Assembly (NCBI GenBank): GCA_044425575.1
Contig: JAWXVE010000047.1
Coordinates: forward strand, 1 to 17,917
Reading direction: 5' to 3'
Source of the DNA: JAWXVE01 sp044425575
GTDB taxonomy: Bacteria; Bacillota; Clostridia; Lachnospirales; Lachnospiraceae
DNA: 17,917 bases
The translations under genes were made by a program, and so were the position numbers. A model generated the notes under the pieces. It was given only the letters and a program-made list of their open reading frames with translations. It searched no databases and was not told the origin of the DNA. The number at the start of each line of letters is the position of its first letter. Position 1 is the first letter of the stretch. Below are positions 15,800 through 17,917 of this stretch, piece by piece.

Positions 15800-17617
15800 T
15801 TGAATAGAAATGTGCGGGTAATGGGAATATATTTTCTTGTGATTATAGGAATGTTTTTCTTGCTCAATACAATTACCATGTATGGAGAAGAAGAGAGTAC
15901 GTATACACAAGGACAATTTACCGAAGATTTAGAAAATGGAAGTGTAGTAGAAGTATTAATTAAGCAAAATGTTGAGGTGCCTACAGGTGAAGTACTAGCA
16001 TCAGTAACAGGAATGTCAGAAGTGCAAAGCTTTTATACATCTGATATTACAAAAGTTGAGGAACTAGTACGTGAATACGGCTTAGATCCTTATGTGGAGA
16101 ATATACCACAGAAGACCTTCTTAGAGGAATATGGATTAACGATTCTAAGTTGTGTGGCAATTCTAGTATTTTTCTTATTCTTGCTTCGCTCACAGCGTGC
16201 AGCAAGTGGAGGTTCTAATTCCAAGATGATGAATTTTGGGAAAAGTCGTGCCAAGCTTAACACAGATGATAACTTAATCCGCTTGAAAGATGTAGCTGGA
16301 TTACAAGAAGAAAAGGAAGATTTAGAAGAGATTGTAGATTTCTTGAAATCTCCTGATAAATACACCAAGATTGGAGCTAGAATACCAAAGGGAGTTCTCT
16401 TAGAGGGACGTCCAGGAACAGGAAAGACCCTTCTGGCAAAAGCATTAGCAGGAGAAGCCAATGTTCCTTTCTTTAGTATATCGGGTTCTGACTTTGTGGA
16501 GATGTTTGTGGGTGTAGGTGCTTCTCGTGTAAGAGATTTATTCCAAGAAGCTAAGAAGAATGCACCAAGCGTTATCTTCATTGACGAGATCGATGCAGTA
16601 GCAAGACGTCGTGGAACTGGTATGGGTGGCGGACATGACGAACGTGAGCAGACTCTGAATCAGTTATTAGTAGAAATGGATGGATTTGGCATTAATCAAG
16701 GAATCATTGTACTAGCGGCAACTAACCGTGTGGATATTCTAGACCCAGCTATTTTACGACCAGGACGTTTTGACCGAAAGGTAACAGTTGGTACACCAGA
16801 TGTTGGAGGACGAGAAGATATCCTAAGAATTCATGCAAGGAATAAATCCATTGCAGAAGATGTGGATTTCAAACAGATTGCTCAGACAACAGCAGGATTC
16901 ACAGGGGCTGATTTAGAGAACTTATTAAATGAAGCTGCGATATTTGCAGCAAAGCAAGGTCATGCATATATCCAAAAAGCCGACGTAGAGCGTTCTTTTA
17001 TTAAAGTAGGGATTGGCTCGGAGAAGAAGAGTCGCATTATATCAGATGAAGAGAAGAAAGTAACTGCTTATCACGAAGCGGGCCATGCAATCCTCTTCCA
17101 TGTATTAGATGGGGTTGGCCCAGTGCATACGATCTCTATCATTCCTACAGGTGTTGGGGCAGCAGGATATACCATGCCACTTCCTGAAAAAGACGAAATG
17201 TTCCGTACTAGAAAACGAATGCTCAATGATATCATGGTGTTATTAGGTGGACGTATTGCAGAAGAATTAGTATTTGATGATATTACCACAGGTGCTTCTA
17301 ATGATATTATGAGAGCCACGAACCTAGCCCGTAAAATGATATCCAAATATGGTATGTCAGAGAAACTTGGAACCATTAATTATGATAGTGATGATGATGA
17401 AGTCTTCATTGGCCGTGACCTAGCTCACAAGAGATCTTATAGTGAATCTACAGCAGGACAAATTGATTTAGAAGTGAAGAGTATGATTGATGATTGTTAT
17501 GAAAAAGCCACTGCTTTAATTGAGCAGTACAGAAATGTGTTAGAAGAATGTGCAACCCTTCTTCTGGAAAAGGAAAAAGTGGGACGAGAAGAATTCGAGC
17601 AGTTATTTGAACAGTAA
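15800..17617 (+). CDS. ftsH: ATP-dependent zinc metalloprotease FtsH
   Basis: A 605-residue membrane AAA+ protease that degrades membrane and regulatory proteins. Helix 1 is at about residues 7-27, an external domain at about 28-110, and helix 2 at about 112-132. The AAA module carries Walker A as GRPGTGKT (R204 where FtsH normally has P in GPPGTGKT), Walker B VIFIDEIDA, and the second region of homology ATNRVDILDPAILRPGRFDR. The protease part has the zinc motif HEAGH at 425-429 and the downstream ELVFDDITTGASNDI. The start is TTG 15800, 9 bases after GGGAG; an ATG at 15821 would lack a ribosome binding site and trim the first helix. It is the last protein gene of the tilS-hpt-ftsH run. No terminator is visible before the tRNA promoter. 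Confidence 0.95.
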   Translation: MNRNVRVMGIYFLVIIGMFFLLNTITMYGEEESTYTQGQFTEDLENGSVVEVLIKQNVEVPTGEVLASVTGMSEVQSFYTSDITKVEELVREYGLDPYVENIPQKTFLEEYGLTILSCVAILVFFLFLLRSQRAASGGSNSKMMNFGKSRAKLNTDDNLIRLKDVAGLQEEKEDLEEIVDFLKSPDKYTKIGARIPKGVLLEGRPGTGKTLLAKALAGEANVPFFSISGSDFVEMFVGVGASRVRDLFQEAKKNAPSVIFIDEIDAVARRRGTGMGGGHDEREQTLNQLLVEMDGFGINQGIIVLAATNRVDILDPAILRPGRFDRKVTVGTPDVGGREDILRIHARNKSIAEDVDFKQIAQTTAGFTGADLENLLNEAAIFAAKQGHAYIQKADVERSFIKVGIGSEKKSRIISDEEKKVTAYHEAGHAILFHVLDGVGPVHTISIIPTGVGAAGYTMPLPEKDEMFRTRKRMLNDIMVLLGGRIAEELVFDDITTGASNDIMRATNLARKMISKYGMSEKLGTINYDSDDDEVFIGRDLAHKRSYSESTAGQIDLEVKSMIDDCYEKATALIEQYRNVLEECATLLLEKEKVGREEFEQLFEQ

Positions 17618-17632
17618 AAAGTAAAAAATTCA

Positions 17633-17661
17633 TTGCATAACTTATGAAAATATGCTAGAAT
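17633..17661 (+). promoter_or_regulatory. Extended -10 promoter for the tRNA genes
   Basis: TAGAAT at 17656-17661 is preceded by TG at 17653-17654 (extended -10, TGcTAGAAT), with a poorer -35 TTGCAT at 17633-17638 spaced by 17 bases. The start would be near 17667, about 30 bases before tRNA-Tyr, exactly at the left arm of the leader hairpin. Confidence 0.68.
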
Positions 17662-17666
17662 CATAA

Positions 17667-17691
17667 CTTGTCAGGAAGTATTTCTGGCAAG
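17667..17691 (+). other. Hairpin in the tRNA leader
   Basis: CTTGTCAG (17667-17674) pairs with CTGGCAAG (17684-17691) through 8 pairs including one G-T, with a 9-base loop. It fills the interval between the predicted transcription start and the tRNA-Tyr acceptor stem, which begins 7 bases later at 17698. Confidence 0.55.
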
Positions 17692-17697
17692 TGATTT

Positions 17698-17779
17698 GGA
17701 TGGGTTCCCGAGTGGCCAAAGGGGGCAGACTGTAAATCTGTTGGCACCGCCTTCGAAGGTTCGAATCCTTCTCCATCCA
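17698..17779 (+). tRNA. tRNA-Tyr (anticodon GTA)
   Basis: Acceptor arms GGATGGG (17698-17704) and TCCATCC (17772-17778) pair with one G-T, with discriminator A at 17779. The anticodon stem GCAGA/TCTGT encloses the loop CTGTAAA, with GTA at 17732-17734. A long variable arm and the T-arm GAAGG-TTCGAAT-CCTTC are present; bacterial tRNA-Tyr is class II, as seen here. CCA is not encoded (TTG follows), so it depends on the CCA-adding enzyme. Confidence 0.96.
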
Positions 17780-17802
17780 TTGTAACAATTGCTAGTTAAT
17801 AA

Positions 17803-17889
17803 GCCGGCGTGGCGGAACTGGCAGACGCACAGGACTTAAAATCCTGCGGGACTTATACTCCCGTACCGGTTCGATTCCGGTCGCCGGCA
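17803..17889 (+). tRNA. tRNA-Leu (anticodon TAA)
   Basis: Acceptor arms GCCGGCG (17803-17809) and CGCCGGC (17882-17888) pair perfectly, with discriminator A at 17889. The anticodon stem CAGGA/TCCTG encloses CTTAAAA, with TAA at 17837-17839. A long variable arm (CGGGA...TCCCG) and the T-arm ACCGG-TTCGATT-CCGGT confirm a class II leucine tRNA. CCA is not encoded. It lies 23 bases after tRNA-Tyr and is probably cotranscribed with it; further tRNAs may follow beyond the right edge. Confidence 0.96.
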
Positions 17890-17917
17890 TAAGAAAAGCA
17901 CTATCCGATAGGATGGT

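Noticed and set aside
17890..17917. ATCC-GATA-GGAT at the right edge as a tRNA operon terminator
   Set aside because: Four pairs only and the window ends before any T-run could be seen.

Overview
The window looks like chromosome from a low-GC, endospore-forming member of the Clostridia, most likely a Lachnospiraceae relative. The evidence is gene content (YabP, YabQ, a SpoIIE phosphatase, a CotS-like kinase, a YtvI-like permease), strong AGGAGG-type ribosome binding sites, and class II tRNAs without encoded CCA. Every gene I can support is on the + strand. I see no transposase, phage gene, CRISPR array or defence island. It is a mostly conserved housekeeping and sporulation region with some local oddities.

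Left part (1-4021): a membrane-anchored clostripain-family (C11) cysteine peptidase cut by the left edge, an RluA-family pseudouridine synthase, and an AI-2E/YtvI-type permease. Middle (4030-10515): a clear sigma-A promoter drives proS and ackA (prolyl-tRNA synthetase of the archaeal/eukaryotic-like type, acetate kinase). These are followed by a CCA-adding enzyme with an HD domain, a CotS-family kinase-like protein, and a PEGA-domain lipoprotein whose reading frame is broken by what looks like a single missing base near 9895.

Right part (10554-17617): an HU gene with its own promoter and terminator, then rqcP-yabP-yabQ-divIC-spoIIE-tilS-hpt-ftsH. From memory this order matches the Bacillus subtilis yabO-yabP-yabQ-divIC-...-spoIIE-...-tilS-hpt-ftsH region, so synteny supports the calls. 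The spoIIE gene at this locus encodes only about 400 residues. It keeps the regulatory and PP2C phosphatase parts, with all key aspartates, but has no multi-spanning membrane domain. After ftsH, an extended -10 promoter and a leader hairpin precede tRNA-Tyr(GUA) and tRNA-Leu(UAA).

How the genes fit together: proS, cca, tilS, the tRNAs, the pseudouridine synthase and rqcP serve tRNA, rRNA and ribosome function. hpt and ackA are central metabolism. divIC and ftsH act at the membrane in division and proteolysis. yabP, yabQ, spoIIE, the CotS-like gene and perhaps the permease belong to sporulation. No stretch longer than 300 bases lacks a gene; the larger gaps are 10516-10637, 13722-13838 and 17618-17697. 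I did not find a convincing undescribed multi-gene system. The best leads are the short SpoIIE and the frameshifted PEGA lipoprotein.
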